64,000 bases of DNA from Anisakis pegreffii (GCA_035041965.1 JAPYMA010001186.1:1-64000), one strand, 5' to 3'; numbered from the stretch's first letter, positions 24,238 through 39,000 are shown. The notes: generated from the letters alone by a model not told the origin. Made by a program: numbers and translations.

Positions 24238-24450
24238 GCACTTGTGCTGTTTAGTCCCTCCACCCGCACGCAGACACCATTTGCGCTTTCAACAACACCG
24301 CCGTACGTTGTCATACGCGCTTTAGGCCACACCCATTCTGTTACGCTGACTTCGGGATCAGGCTTAGGCTTAGGTTTATCCAGTAGGCGTGGCTACGCGC
24401 ACGCGCGCGTGATCTTGCGTACGGGTGGAGGGACTAAACAGCACAAGTAC
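24238..24450. mobile_element. 213-bp foldback element with 35-bp terminal inverted repeats
   Basis: The left end 24238-24272 and right end 24416-24450 are inverted copies matching at 33 of 35 positions; the core is TGCTGTTTAGTCCCTCCACC against GGTGGAGGGACTAAACAGCA. Interior GCGCTTTAGGCCACACCC and GGCGTGGCTACGCGC also partly pair. It is GC-rich compared with its surroundings and has no coding capacity. Probable MITE or foldback transposon. Confidence 0.85.
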
Positions 24451-25230
24451 CACCCAAGCGATCAGGCTCAAGCACCGGCTTCGACCTGTCTAACAATAAG
24501 AGCAGAGGGCGTGTCTAAGTGCACGCCTGTAGTCACTGAACAGCAGAAGTACTGGGAACTGCAGTGATGTCTCAAATGGCCAATGGGCGTTACCGAGTCA
24601 GTAAGCAGATACTTCCCTCCACTTTGATCCGATTAATTTTTGCTCTCTGTTGATTTTCATACCTTGTGAATATTATCATTTGCGATTGATCTTTGTGATA
24701 AGATTGATTATTAACCGAGTGTATTTTAATAATGAGTTACTCTTCCAAATTTATATCCACTTCATTTTTCAAGCATTGATCTCATCACAAATTTACATAT
24801 GGTTACAAACGTCTTAAATATGTAATTCTGTGATGAGATAAATTTGAAAATGTATGGTATGAAATGCTGAATGGAATATAAATTCGGAACAGGAAATTAT
24901 TTGCTATTGTTTTGCCCGTTTAGTCGCGTTGGTTTGAAACGTAATTGAGTTGTACATTGGTCTTGGTCGGTCCTCAGTGAGGTATGTGAGTGTTGTTGTT
25001 TGGAGAGCTAGAGGAATCAGCACACATTATGTGACAAATCGGATAGGGTTCTCTATAGAAATATATTAGAGAGCTAAGGATCAAGCCTTGTGCATCCGAA
25101 GGAGTTCACCAAGGAATCAGTGGAAATTGTCACCACTGAAGGAAGGAAGGGAATTGTTTTCGTTAGATGAGTTTGTGTTCGTCGTATGAACAGTATTGTG
25201 TTGAATGCATAAAATCACTAATAAAATGAC

Positions 25231-25254
25231 GATTTCAGATCAGGATAAGAGATA
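25231..25254 (+). promoter_or_regulatory. Splice acceptor just before the myosin start codon
   Basis: GATTTCAG (25231-25238) lies 16 bases before the ATG at 25255. In nematodes this is typical of a spliced-leader trans-splice site, though a normal intron after a 5' non-coding exon would look the same. No coding sequence is seen upstream. Confidence 0.5.
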
Positions 25255-27015
25255 ATGCAAACAATATTATCACAACCGCGCACACAATCACGATCAAATT
25301 CAACATCCGATCCAACACCGAACAGTGACTTAGAATATTTAACGGTCAATCAAATTGGCCTAACAGATCCGAATCTGCAGGCAGAATGGGCTGAAAAACG
25401 TTACGTTTGGGTACCGGATCAAAAGGATGGCTTTGTGCTGGGTTCAATCATTGAGGTATTATTCTTGTTCTCAATTAATTTTTGAAATTAACAACGTCAT
25501 TTGGTTATTGTTATGTCCTTGTGATGCGACACAACTACGTTAACAAAGGTATTTATTACAAACAACAATATTGGGTTAAGGGATGCAACAGAACAATGGA
25601 CGTGGACTTGATACACAGGAAAACAACTGCAACACAAGAACCCAACAAGAACAAACTATTAACTGATCTTGCAACAATGAACAGGGTTTATATACGTTAC
25701 TGCTCACTGGACATTTGACTGTACATAGATCAATTACCATTAAGTGTTCATACACAACATTTGACTATATAGAGATCAACTGTCATTATGTTCATATGCA
25801 ACAGTTATTAATTAACTTGAAGAGCTGAGAATATGGACTTTTCGTAGCTGATCTGGTGAATAGGCAAAAAACAGTCGCTTGTAAAAAATACTGATCATAT
25901 CAGAAACAATTATAATATTAATAGAAACATAAAAAATTGAGGAATTGTCAAGCGATTGTGTTCGTGTGAAAGTGATCGAAACGGGTAAAGAGTTGCAAAT
26001 CGGCCGTGAGGACGTCCAAAATGCTAATCCACCGAAATTCGATAAAGTGGAGGATATGTCTTCGTTGTCGTGCTTGAACGAGGCATCTGTTCTGCACAAT
26101 CTGCGGCAGCGTTACTATTCATCACTTATCTACGTTAGTTTTAATTACAGTTTTCACTTTTACGGTAATATTCCAAAGCCGTATGATAAGGTAGGTGAGC
26201 TGAAATTGAACTCTGCTTTTTTGGAGTGAGCAGATTGTTCTCTCCGGTGGTTGTCTTCGGTGTTGCAGTCATTGTCACCAAGAATATCTTCAGAAATTTT
26301 GAGGGGGCAGGGAGAGGTGAACTAATTTCATATTTTTGACTGAAATTTGCACATTAGCGGTGCTTATGATCATTATGGGAATGTGCAATTTCAGACCTAC
26401 TCGGGTTTATTCTGTGTCGTGTTGAATCCGTACAAACGAATGCCGATGATCTATTCAGAATCTATAATCGAACGTTATCGCGGTCATAAAAGACACGAAC
26501 TTCCACCGCATATTTTTGCTGTTACTGATAACGCTTATCGCAATATGTTGTATCGTTAGTTTCAGTTATCCTTTCTAAAGATTCTTTATCACCATTTAAT
26601 CATTTAGACTTTCGCAGTCACAGACGCAATAGTTCACTTTGCAAGTAGTATTGAAGCCTGGTTTCGATCACTTTTATCGTGATCGAGATGAGTATGAGCG
26701 TGATAAAGACGGTGATATTGGTAATAAAAGAGGCATGAACTCGTGATGAGTTGTTGGATTATATAAATAAATAAAGACTGCTTCAGGTATTTTAAAATAT
26801 TAGTGAATGCTATCGTAATGTATATTTCAGAACGTGAAGACCAGTCTATACTTTGCACAGGAGAATCGGGTGCAGGCAAAACAGAGAATACGAAGAAGGT
26901 TATACAGTATCTAGCGCATATTGCCCATGCAACACGTCACAGCAGAAACGCATCGGGCGCGACTCCATCCAAGGTTGCATTTTTGTCATTATTATCGTTA
27001 TAATTATATTATTAT

Positions 27016-27058
<43 letters not shown>

Positions 27059-30000
27059 ATTACTGTTATTATTATCATTATTAGTGATTTACAGAAAATC
27101 GCCGCAGCCAACTATCAACTCTCCGAGATTGTTAGTGATTATTCATCCGTATTGAGTTATTTATGTTTTTTACTTGTTTATTTATAGCAAGATTAATCGC
27201 TTACAAAAGGTATTTGAATTGATTTGACTTAAAGGGTCAAATAATAATAATAATAATAGGGTCAAATAGAAGAGCAACTTCTGCAAGCGAATCCAATCTT
27301 GGAAGCGTTCGGCAATAGTAAAACGGTCAAAAATGATAATTCGTCACGTTTCGTGAGTTTGAACGTTTCTTTTGTTTTCTTGAAATATAAGAATTGATAA
27401 AGGAAATATCCAATAAATCAAATAAGAATATCGAACCTTGTAATGGTAAGAACTAATTGCTTAAATTATGCTTATCTGTCGACACTTGTACAACTCTTCA
27501 CCAATGTACTGAAATTGTATCATTTACTTAAATAACAAATGATGTATTCATCCACATAATGAACAACATTATCAGGTGATAGAAATGATCGTGTTTGATG
27601 TGCAAAAAGTTGTATTTTGAGGGTAAATTCATACGAATAAATTTCGATCAATCAGGATATATATCGGGTGCAAACATAGAGCATTACTTGCTGGAGAAGT
27701 CGAGAACGTTGCGACAGGCAAACGATGAACGATCGTTCCATTTCTTTTATCAGTTACTGAAGGGAGTGGATGCGGACAGTAGGAGTCAGTTTTATTTGTA
27801 TTGTTCAAATTATGTTGCATGAAAGGAGTTTTACTATTTCTCATCAAACTGTTATATTGTTTGTATTATTATCTTTGCTGTTTGTTTATTGAATTTGTTA
27901 TGTTGTTGTTGTTGATGCTGATTTGACAATGTCGTAATATCGAACCTTGTAATTATAGAACTGCTTGCAAAAATTATACTTATCTGTCGACACTTTGACG
28001 ACTCTTTATCAGGCTGTGATTTGACTTGTGTCTATTACTGATATAGTTTATATTGATCATGTTATTGGGTGGTATTGTTTTGTAGTAATAGTATTGTTGT
28101 GACTTGCAGAAAAGTATTTATTGGAAGATGTGAATGGGTATCGATTTCTGTCGAATGGTGACATATGCATAGCGAATGTTGATGATGCGGCTGAATTTGT
28201 GACGACAATAAACGCGATGAAAATTATGGGATTTAGTGAGGGCGAGATCGAAGGTGCGTTTGCTTTTGGGTTGGGGTTGGGAACGGGGAATAAGGATGGG
28301 TTGATGAGGGCATTGATTGGTAAATTTGAGAGTTTATTCGTTGAAGTGTTGGCATTTGATAATTAATGGAATTGTAGCCATAATGCGTTCGGTGAGTGCT
28401 GTGTTGCTGTTTGGTAATATGACATTCTCTCAAGAACGAACCTCGGATCAGGCGATACTTGAAGATGATACTGGTATATAATCTCTCGATTGTTTTTGTT
28501 TGTTATAAATGTTTTCATTTATAATTTGTTCTTCGATTGAATTTGATAATTTCAGTTGCTCAGAAGCTTTCACATCTGTTAGGCATTCCAACTGGTGATC
28601 TCATCAAGGCGTTTTTAAAACCTCGTGTGAAGGTGAGTGAATGAAGAAGCAATAAGATAATGCTTTGCGATTGTGTGATGAAACATGCGGTTATTGTTAA
28701 TAGGCATGACGGTATCCGATGATTAGATAATAATAGATAATCACATAATAGATACAAGCCAGATCGTAACCTGGCTCAAGCTCGCAACAACATTAATGAT
28801 AATGGTGCACCACTCGGTTCCCCCCCCCCACCAAAAAAGCCGAGTGGTGTACCAATAGTATTGATGATGAGATATTAAAGTTGAGTAATGCAGGTTGGCC
28901 GTGACTATGTACACAAATCACAGACGGAAAATCAAGCGCAATACGCAGTTGAATCAATAGCGAAAGCGTGTTACGAGCGTATGTTCAAGTGGTTAGTGAC
29001 GAGGCTGAACCGATCGTTGGGAAGGACTTCGGCGAGTAGTAGTGCAGCATCTGGATGCGCCTTCATTGGCATTCTCGACATTGCGGGGTCGGTTGTTGAT
29101 TGTTTTATTTGTATATTCTCGATAAATTTCGTTGAATATTTATTTTATTTGCGATATGGTGCGGTTTCGTAAATGTTCGATTGCAGATTTGAAATCTTCG
29201 AAATGAATAGTTTCGAGCAGTTGTGCATTAATTACACGAACGAAAAGTTGCAACAATTGTTCAATAGCACGATGTTTGTGATAGAACAAGAGGAGTATCG
29301 ACGTGAGGGAATCAACTGGAATTTTATCGATTTCGGCTTGGATTTGCAACCGACCATCGATCTGATTGAGAAGGTTCGCGTCGATTTGTTGATAATTGGC
29401 AGTCACTTTTGTGAATCTGCTTTATCAATCGTTATCATAAGAATTGTTTGCAATAGAAAAGGGAGGGAGAACATTACGAAAAAATTATGACAAAAATTAT
29501 TAAACATAATGAAACATTATAATAAACATTAAACGTTATTAAACATCAAACATTAATTATTCATCAACAAATAATGATAAAATTATTAAACATTAATTAT
29601 TCATCTACAAATAATGATAAAATAATTTGGAAAACCTAATAATGATACTTGAGGTGATAACGGTACAACCTCGTAACTGTTTTGTTGTATAGTTCCACTT
29701 CAAGATTTTTCATCTTTAGAGTGAGACTTGGTTATAGGGTAGCTAGTCTCAAGTCTAGGTTCCACCTCTTGGAACGTCAGTCTAAAAAATGTACTTCAAG
29801 AAGCTTAATGGATTATATCAACTGTTTTTATGCAAACAGTTACAAATGGTGAATATTTCAGCCATTGGGTATATTGGCGTTATTGGATGAGCAGTGTCTG
29901 TTTCCGAAAGCAACCGATAAATCACTGGTTGAGAAACTGGTGGTGAATCAATCAAAACACCCGAAATTCGTGATACCTGAAATGAGGTCAAAATCCGATT

Positions 30001-33000
30001 TTGCTGTTATACATTACGCGGGGCGAGTGGATTATTCAGCTGGTTTGTTGTTTGTTGCGTTGAGTGTGAATTATTTATCATCTTTTTTTGGCCCTTCGAA
30101 TGGTCGTTAAAAATATTCATTTAGTGGGTAATCTTAAAGTTAGCCTGTCTATGGAAAGAGGTCGGGATGCATATAAGCCTTAAGCTGGAACGAACGAATG
30201 CTTTGGCTGAGGGGGAAGGGGTGGACTTAGCTTGAGAATAATAGGTTTGGGTTTATCTCGATACTGAGGCTGCTCAGATCTATAGTTTACGTTGAGACTT
30301 GTACGATGAACTTCTTTGGTGAAGAAGTTAATTGTAATAGTGGGCGATTGCTCAATATTATTTCATTGGATATTGCTTAATATTATTGATAATGGATGAT
30401 AAAGAAACGAGTCAATGAATTGAAACAGGAATTGTTTCATTTAGATCAATGGCTGATGAAAAATATGGATCCGCTTAATGACAGCGTTGTATTGTTACTT
30501 CAAAACTCATCAGATGCATTCATAACAACCATTTGGAAGGATGGTAAGGATTACGAACTCGTTTGAATATCACTCGGTTATATGAACGAGCATTTAGTAT
30601 GTTTGAATTAATGGGACCGCTTTTTTTTATTGAACATTTTTTGAACTTGTAGAATAACATTTGCTTTTGGTTTATGTTGAAATTATATGTCGCCGTTTCA
30701 AATTGCTCCAACTTTTAAAGGCAAACTGAGACTCAGACGTGGGCTTAATCCAAGCTTGAGGCTCTTTTTGAGCTCAGGATTCAAGTTTATGACAAAAGTT
30801 TTGGGCAGTTTCATTGACTTAATTTGGCGTTATTATGTGATGTTAGATATTTATTGATGATTCAAGGAGGTGAATTAATAAGACCTTGAAAATTATACGT
30901 ATGATGATTAAATGTGTGTCGTTTAGTCGAGTTTGCGAGTATTGGTGTGACGGAATCGACGAATGATATTTTCGGGACACGTACAACAACCAAGAAGGGA
31001 ATGTTCAGAACGGCTGGTCATTTGTATAAAGAACAACTGAATCGATTGATGAATACCCTGCAGAACACATCACCGCATTTTGTTAGATGTATTATACCGA
31101 ACAGAGATAAAAAGGTTTGCTTTATTAAGCAATTATTTTTGGTTTTTGAGACGACTTTTTACAGCTTAACACTTGAAATAGTACTTTGAGTATGAAAAAG
31201 GGTTTGGGTTGATTTAAGACCCGACAGAGACGGTTATACACGTCTGAAGTATATTGCAAATGGCTCAACCTCAAGCCTTAACGTTCTTGAAATAGCTCAG
31301 AAGGTTTGAATTAATCAATCTTTAACATAATCACGTTTAATCAACGGAATTAATTAGAATTACGAACGGAATTTTGAACGAGAAAAGAGTAATTTTAGCA
31401 ATGGTAATAGCAATGATAGTAAGATAGCAATGACTGCTGCAGTGCTATAAATAAATGAATAAATAAGTGATGCTCTTAAGGCAGGTGTAATAAACGCGCA
31501 ATTGATATTAGAACAACTGCGTTGTAACGGTGTACTCGAAGGTATTCGCATCTGTCGTAAAGGATTCCCGAATCGAATTCCATTCCAAGAATTTCGACAG
31601 CGATATGAGACGTTGCTGGCACGTGATGTTGTGCCGTCTGGTTTTATGGATGGTAAAGAAGCGGTGAAGTGAGCAAATTTATTAGCGCATCGGGTGATCG
31701 ATTGATTGGGAAATAAGATTCTCGGTTGGGATGCGAAGGGTACTATTCACTCTGAAGGCAGAATATCTGAAGATCACACAAACACGTCGGGAAATCATAT
31801 TTGAATTCCATGAATTTAGATATTAAAAAGTTGTTTATGCAATAGAATTTTTCGGATGAGTGGGCTTGTCCAGTTTCAGAAGATGAATTGAATAAAATCT
31901 TTGGTCAAAACAGTTACCGTTAGCAGTTTATTTGAACATTATTTCTTTTTAGTTCAGCAGAATTGATCGTTTTACTAAACGCAAATAATATTGCGTTTGT
32001 TTATTGACAATAACAATAGTTGACCATTGCGATTGCGATGTGTTAATTGCAATAAATTGCAGAAAAATTTTGTGTTCATTGGATATGGACGAGAATATGT
32101 ATCGTATTGGTCAGTCGAAGATATTCTTTCGATCGGGTGTCGTGACCATGCTGGAAGAGGAACGCGATCGTCAATTGATATCCATTATCGTCGCATTGCA
32201 ATCGGCAGCAAAAGGCTATCTGGCCAGAAAACAATTCAAAAAACGAATCCAACAATCGAACGCAATTCGAATCCTGCAGAAGAATGGTTTAGCGTGGATG
32301 CGTTTACGGGACTGGCAATGGTGGCGACTCTTCTCGAAGGTTCGAAGTTTTAAATAGTTTTCGATATATTCTCTATGCGGCAGTTTTTCGTATATTGGCT
32401 TTTTTGAGTAACAAAATTTGAGAGTATAATTTCTAAACGTTCCAAAATGACACTTCGATTGTGCTTACTTGTTTTTCGATTGATGAGTATTGCAAAGAAA
32501 CAAACCTTATATGGCATTTTATCATCGTTAAACTGATTTGTTACACTTTTGATTTTATGCTGGAGTTGATTATTGCATTCACAATATATTACCTAATTGA
32601 ATTGACAGTGGAATCGTTTTGTGCGAGTGATCGTTGATGAGGTGGAGCTGAATTTTAGGTGAAACCTCTGCTTGAAGTGACCAATAGTGAAGAGGTGATA
32701 ATGGCCAAGGATACGGAATTACGAGAGGTCAAGGAGATTCTTGAACGCAAGCAGAATGACATCAGTGAATTGAATGGCCGTATCGAACAGGTTTTGCATT
32801 TTGCATTCAATTTCGTTTTATCTCATTGTTGTATGAACAAAGAGTGTGTCGTGACATAAGCACGAAACAGCACAGGTATCACTCATCATCGGTGAGTATG
32901 ACGAAATGCATCCGTTGTTGAAAGGTGAGCAAGAGATCTTAAAGTGAAAGTGATCGTTGCAGTTGAACAATGAACGAACCCAACTGCAAGCACAATTGCA

Positions 33001-36000
33001 AAGTGAAACGATGGATAAGTTGGAACATGAAGAATTGAAAGAACGTCTGATAAAACGAATCGACGAGTTGGAAGAGCAGCTGAAAATTGCGAACAATCAA
33101 ATACAAGACGATGAAATCAGTCTGGAAAAGTCAATTGAAGCGCGTCGTAAACTTCAGGTGGATACATATCAAACTTGTCATGTTCGGATTTGTTCTCGAA
33201 TATTAGTTTTATTCGTAATGAAATGTATCGCAAACTGGTAACACTATTGAAAATTGGTTAGCAAGTAGTCTTTTTGGTTGAAAACTACCAAAACTATTAG
33301 ACTCCTTGGTCTTGAATCTGGTAACGCGAAGGGAACTAAGATTTTTAATATTCTTTTTGAATCATCAGCTTTAACAAATATCTTGGTGCGAAATTTTATT
33401 TGTATAATTGATTTGGTTTTTGAGGAGAGAGTGCATCATTTGGAAGAGCAACTGGAAAATGAACGAAACGCCCGTCAGAAAGTATCGATTGAGAAGACAA
33501 ATTTCGAGCAAAAGTTGAGATCGACTAATCAAGAACGTGATCAGTTGGAACAGTCATATCAAAAGGTTTGAGTGGTTATTACTTGAATGCCACTTGCCCC
33601 TCTCCCTTTTCCAATAAAGTGATGCAGGTATCTTTTGAAAAGAGCAAATGATTAACAGTTAAACAGTACGTTATCAAATCTTAATAGATCCATCCTGTCC
33701 CTTCGCCTGGAATGGATGGTTTTTAAAACGTTCACCACGGTAATTAATCCGATACATTGAGGATGAAATGCAAGAGGACCGTCGAAATCGAGTTTCAGAT
33801 AAGCAAAGAGAAACAGTTCAGTGATGAACGAGTTGCGGAATTGAACTCAAAGCTGACGGTCGAAGAAGACAGGTATCGTCAATTAGTCAAAAACAAGTGC
33901 AGAGTGGATTCGCAGCTGGTCGATTTGGAACAACAGTTGAATCGTGAGAAAAATGTTTGTTAATTTGTTATTGGGGTATGAAAAAATAGTATCAAGTTGA
34001 GCGCATCAATCATGAGCGTTTTTGAGTCAGATTCGAGGTGATTTGTAATTGATTTAATAAGGTTGCAGACTCGTTTGACGTGTGAAACCACGAAACGACA
34101 GCTGGCCAATGAGAAGCGTGAGATGAACGAGTGCATGGTTGAGTTGCAGAAGAAATATGATGAAATGAATGAAACTTTAATAAAGAAGGAACAGGAAATG
34201 GCTGATGTTTTGACAAAGTGAGTGATGATTTTGATCTTGACCCGTCAATCTGTCTAAAGACATTTTGCCTAACGACAGTTTGCCTAAAGACACATTGCCT
34301 AACGGACAGTTTGCCTATTAGGCGAAATATCCACAAAAAAGCGTAAGTTAAGCAAGCTGTCCGTTAGGCAATGTTTTTTTAAGCAGATTGACCGGGTACC
34401 GATTTCGATGAGTCGCCTCGTGACAGTTTTCAGTTAGCTGCAAATTTTGATTTGTGAAGTTGATCGAAATGATATTTTATTGTGTTGTTGTAAGAGAACA
34501 GAAAGGAAATAGTAATGCGTAATGAAAGGAAATCTTATAAATTGAAGTTATGATATGTTATGCAGTGGTTTTGTTGTTGTTGTAGGTATGATGAGGAACA
34601 AGCTCAAAAGCAGAATTTGAGCAAACAGCAGAGAGAGTTACTGAACGAGCTGCAAGAACTCAGAGAGGATTTGGACACTGAGCGAACTCTGAGGTCAGTT
34701 CATTAGTTGTATTTGGAAATTATTCTGGATACATTTGAAATATTATTGATAATAGGCGATTTGTTTCAAGTTGAGTGAACTCAATCGAAGTCATTGGCAA
34801 GGCCGTTATGCTGAGATTATTCTAGTGAATTTTATTTGTTTTGCATTGACTTTTGCATTCGTATTTAATTTCTGGCTTTTGTTTGGTGTGTCGGATGTGA
34901 TCAATAAGTGAGGTTATTTTGTCAAGTTATATCTGATTTGACGAAGCATTTGAGGATCGACAAAGTAATGGTTGAAAATGTGGGAGAAGTGTCTTGAAAT
35001 GTCAAGAAATTGTTTATTCGAGAGATGTGATTTCAGAGCGAAGAGTGAACGTGGTAAGCGTGATTATATGGAGGAATTGGAAGCGTTGAAAGAAGAATTG
35101 CTGGAATCGCAGGATAAGACTCAAGTGAATGTTGAGCTGAGAACGCAACGAGAGAAACAGTTCATTCAACTGAAGGTTCAAATTTTATAATTTTTAAAGA
35201 CGCAACCCTTAAAAGTAAATTGGAATAATTTTCAACTAGATTCTGAAAAATCATTTGAAAAACGCGAGTTATTGATAGATGAATTAAAGTTATACCGCCC
35301 TCATACTACTACTGTTTTGAAGACTGTAAAAATTTTGGGCGTCACATAAACGATTGAGCCGTAAAGCATTCTCTTTGACGATAATTCGTTTTATTTTGTA
35401 TTGTGTATTCGGAAGGAACGATTCGAAATTGATGCGGTTTCAGAAGGATTTGGAAGAGAAGACAGCATCGCATGAGACGAGGATCGAAGAGATGAAACAA
35501 AAGAGCAATAAACAAGTTCAATTACTCAACGAGGAAATCGAGCAACTAAAGCGTTTCAACCATCAGGTTTGTTTTAGTGTGAAACGATGGGTAATGAGTT
35601 TGGTGCAGAGTGAATTGAACACTTTAGTGCAGCCATTTACTATGAAACGTTTGTAGAGTGAAGTTAAATTTACGTTTAATTTTGGTGAGGGAGGTTGATG
35701 GTTGCATAGCTTTAGAAAGTGTGCAAAATTTTCAAAGTTATTCACTTCAATAACTGTGTTTGTTTCTGATCAGATTCAGTCAAGATTCGCAAATAGACTT
35801 GAATAGAAGTCATTCTTCGTGATACCTTCCTTGTCTATCGTGCAGCCGACCGCATTCGTTGTCGTTGTTTTCAGTTGGAAAAATCGAAAGACTCGCTCGA
35901 AAAAGAGTTGGGTGAGAAGAAAAAACAATTGAAAAATGTGGAGAGTGCGAAAAATGATGCTGAGGAGAAACGTAAAACTGCAGATTTGACGGTGATTGAA

Positions 36001-39000
36001 TGGCAAACGAAGGTGAACGATTCTGAAAATGAACGAAATTCATTGACAACTGCACTCAATAAGGTTTGTTATTTGAATATTCAACGAAATGGAATGATGA
36101 ATTCAGTGTCGAGTACGTCAAAATTGCACTGTTTGACGTTTGTTCGCATGACAGTTTGGTAAATTTGCTGATTCAAAGGAGTCCTTTAGAAGAATCGATT
36201 TTTTTCAGGCGAAGTCAGACATGGAGCAGTTAGCACATGCAATCGACATGAAAGATGATGAGCTTGTTTTGTTGCAAAAGAAAGTCTCCGATCTGAACAG
36301 TCAAGTAAGTGATTAATTGATTGATGTACGATGTAATATTGATTACAATTTTATCCGATACTCAATATTTGTTTATTGATATGGGTATTTTGTGAATTGA
36401 ATGCGAATTACGAAGAAATTTATTCGGAACAGAGTTGCTCTAGGTTTGTTGTTCAGTACTTTTAATAATATTAAAAAGTGAGCGATTGAATAATTGCAGT
36501 TATGTGAATCGTCTGAAACGCTCACCATTGAGAGATCGCAAAAGAATTCGTTGCAAAACAAATTGAAAGAAGTCGAAAATGAATTGGAATCAGAACGTGA
36601 AATGCGCGAAGTGGATGATGAGATGAAGCAGAAACTAGAGAAGGTTGGAGTGTTTGCATTTTACATCGTGTTTATGAAGTTACAAATGGAGTCTTTCGTG
36701 GCACCACTCAAATGATTTGTATTCATGACAGTGATCAATTTTGAAAGTTATTCGTCGTTTGTGAGCTGAGTTATATTCTAGTTGTTGAAAATGTTTTTGT
36801 TCAAAAGGATTGATACAATCATAATAATAATAATAATAAACTGATGGAAAATCTTCAGAAAATAAATTTTTTGAACATCTTCTCCGTTATTGATGGAAAA
36901 TATTTTTGTTTGGATGAACAGATGATGAATTAATAGTTGAATAATTTTTAGTTTAGTCATTTCCGAATCGATTAGGTTATGCCTTTGTGGTAGAATACTT
37001 TCTCAACATGGATTGGTCACATTAATATTTGCACATATCAGTTATCATAGCTGTATCTAGTTATTTGTGTTTTTCACTTTTTTTGTGAAAATTATGCGGT
37101 ATAATTGCAGGAAATCACTAATTTGAAGTATCAGCTGATTGAATTGAGAAAGAGAAGTGACGAAGAGTTGCAAAAGCAAACGGGTGAAATTCGAAAGAAG
37201 TTAACAAAGGAGATGGATTCGTTCCAGAAACAACTCGAAGAAGCCGAAGCTGCGCGAATACGTTCCGAAAAGGCGAAGAAGAAATTGATTCAGGAAGTGA
37301 ATGAGTTTTTTTTTCAAGAGTTGAAAAGAAAATTGATTCTCATTTAGATACTGCTGCTGATTACGTTGATGTCAAAGAGTTGAAGAATGCACACTATTGT
37401 GCCGTAAATAAGGACTTTCATCGATGCGTGAATTTCAGAATGAAGATGCAAAAATCGAGCTGAATGGTGTGCAATCGCAGTGCCGTGAACTGGAGAAGAA
37501 ACAACGTAAATTCGATCAGCAGTTAATCGATGAGAAGAATAATTCAATCAAAATAACAAATGAACGAGATCAACTCGCACTGGAAGTATGTGAATATTTG
37601 TGATAGCCGTTTTTTAAACGTTATGAAGATATTTTGGTCAGTTCAAAAACATTCCTTGATAAGAGGTATTATTATTATTAGCATCATCATCGAATGGCTT
37701 TTTTGATCCGTCCAGTTGACCATTTTCTTAATTTTAAGATGTCGTTTTGATGAAGTGAAAGGATAGTTCGAACATTGTCTGCAGAATTTTCATATTTTAC
37801 TTGTTGTTAAAAGCGATAGTTAAAAGTTAAAAGATTTTAATTGTCTAATCAATAGTTAAAAGTCTTGAAATTGAAATCAGTTGAGAGAATGCGAATCAAA
37901 GGCATTGGTGAATGCCAAAGAGATGGACGAATTGAGAAATATTGTTGATGAGTTGGAGCGTAATAAACGAACACTTGAAGTGGAATTGGAGAATGTGGTA
38001 CGTTGAGTTGTTGTTGTTCTATTGATCGTTTGACATGTTGAAGGTGATTTCGTATTATTGCATGATGATACGTCTTTTTTCGACGAAGCAAGCAATCAAC
38101 CTTCAACATGTAGCGTCGTATCCGGCATTACCTCTCCTAAAAAGATTTTCTCATAAGAGACTAATCTCGCACTCTATCTCAATGGGTCTTCGTTGAAAAT
38201 TTGGATTTTTATTTAAATTCCATATGCTTTGGATCTGAATAGTCAGTCATGATTCTGAAAACTGATTGATTTTCTGAATTAAGATGGCGACAAAAGATGA
38301 CGCAGGTCGCAGTATGCACGAAATGGAGCGAGAAAAACGCGTGCTGGAAAATGAATTAACAAAGCTGAAAGAGGATTTCAGTGAAGTTGAGGATCAGCTG
38401 CAATGTGTTGAGGATGCAAAGCTGAGACTCGAAGTTAGTCTGCAAACAGTCAAAAATGAATCCGAGAAGGCGTTAGCGGAGAAGGATCGAGATTATGAGG
38501 AGAAACGCAAAACAACACAGCGATTGGTGAGTGGTTTTGGGAAGTTGTTTTGTGGGTAGTTTTCGTTTAATTCAGAATCCGATACTCTGAATGCTTAGCT
38601 TTTAGTCGGACATTTGATGCTCGACGTTTATTTTTCATAAATCGCATTCTCTCAATCAATTGAAAAGTTCGTCGTCTAGCATCCAGTGCCTAACCAAAAT
38701 AATATTGTGAATTTGTTCGTGATATTTAGTTTGATTGATTTCATTTGTGAGAAATAAGATAAAATATGTGTCACATAGAAGATCGAAGTGGGGAATTGAT
38801 TTATTACAAGGTATTTATTAATTTGTTTTTGAGATTCCATTGACGGTGAGTGTGTGATAATTATGTGAAGTGTTAAAATAATAGTTAGGCATGTTGGCAT
38901 TGCGAGTTTCTGAATGCAGTACGCGAAATCAATGGAAGATTTGCATTGGATCAGCATGATTTATTCTATTCGGAAGAGATTTCAATAAGTGGGGCGAGAT

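Larger units (their letters stand above)
22590..25230. other. Intergenic region between divergent REXO2 and myosin genes
   Basis: Contains presumptive promoters of two divergent genes, but no element is specific enough to call. Repeats inside: CCGAATTCCG-like sequence near 22.7-22.8 kb related to 53.76-53.93 kb; a TTAGCCCAGTGATGAGGC family at 23.88-24.11 kb; a foldback element at 24238-24450. A sequence near 23.29-23.33 kb (GTGCGCTTTGGACCACGCCC) resembles the interior of that foldback. Confidence 0.5.
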
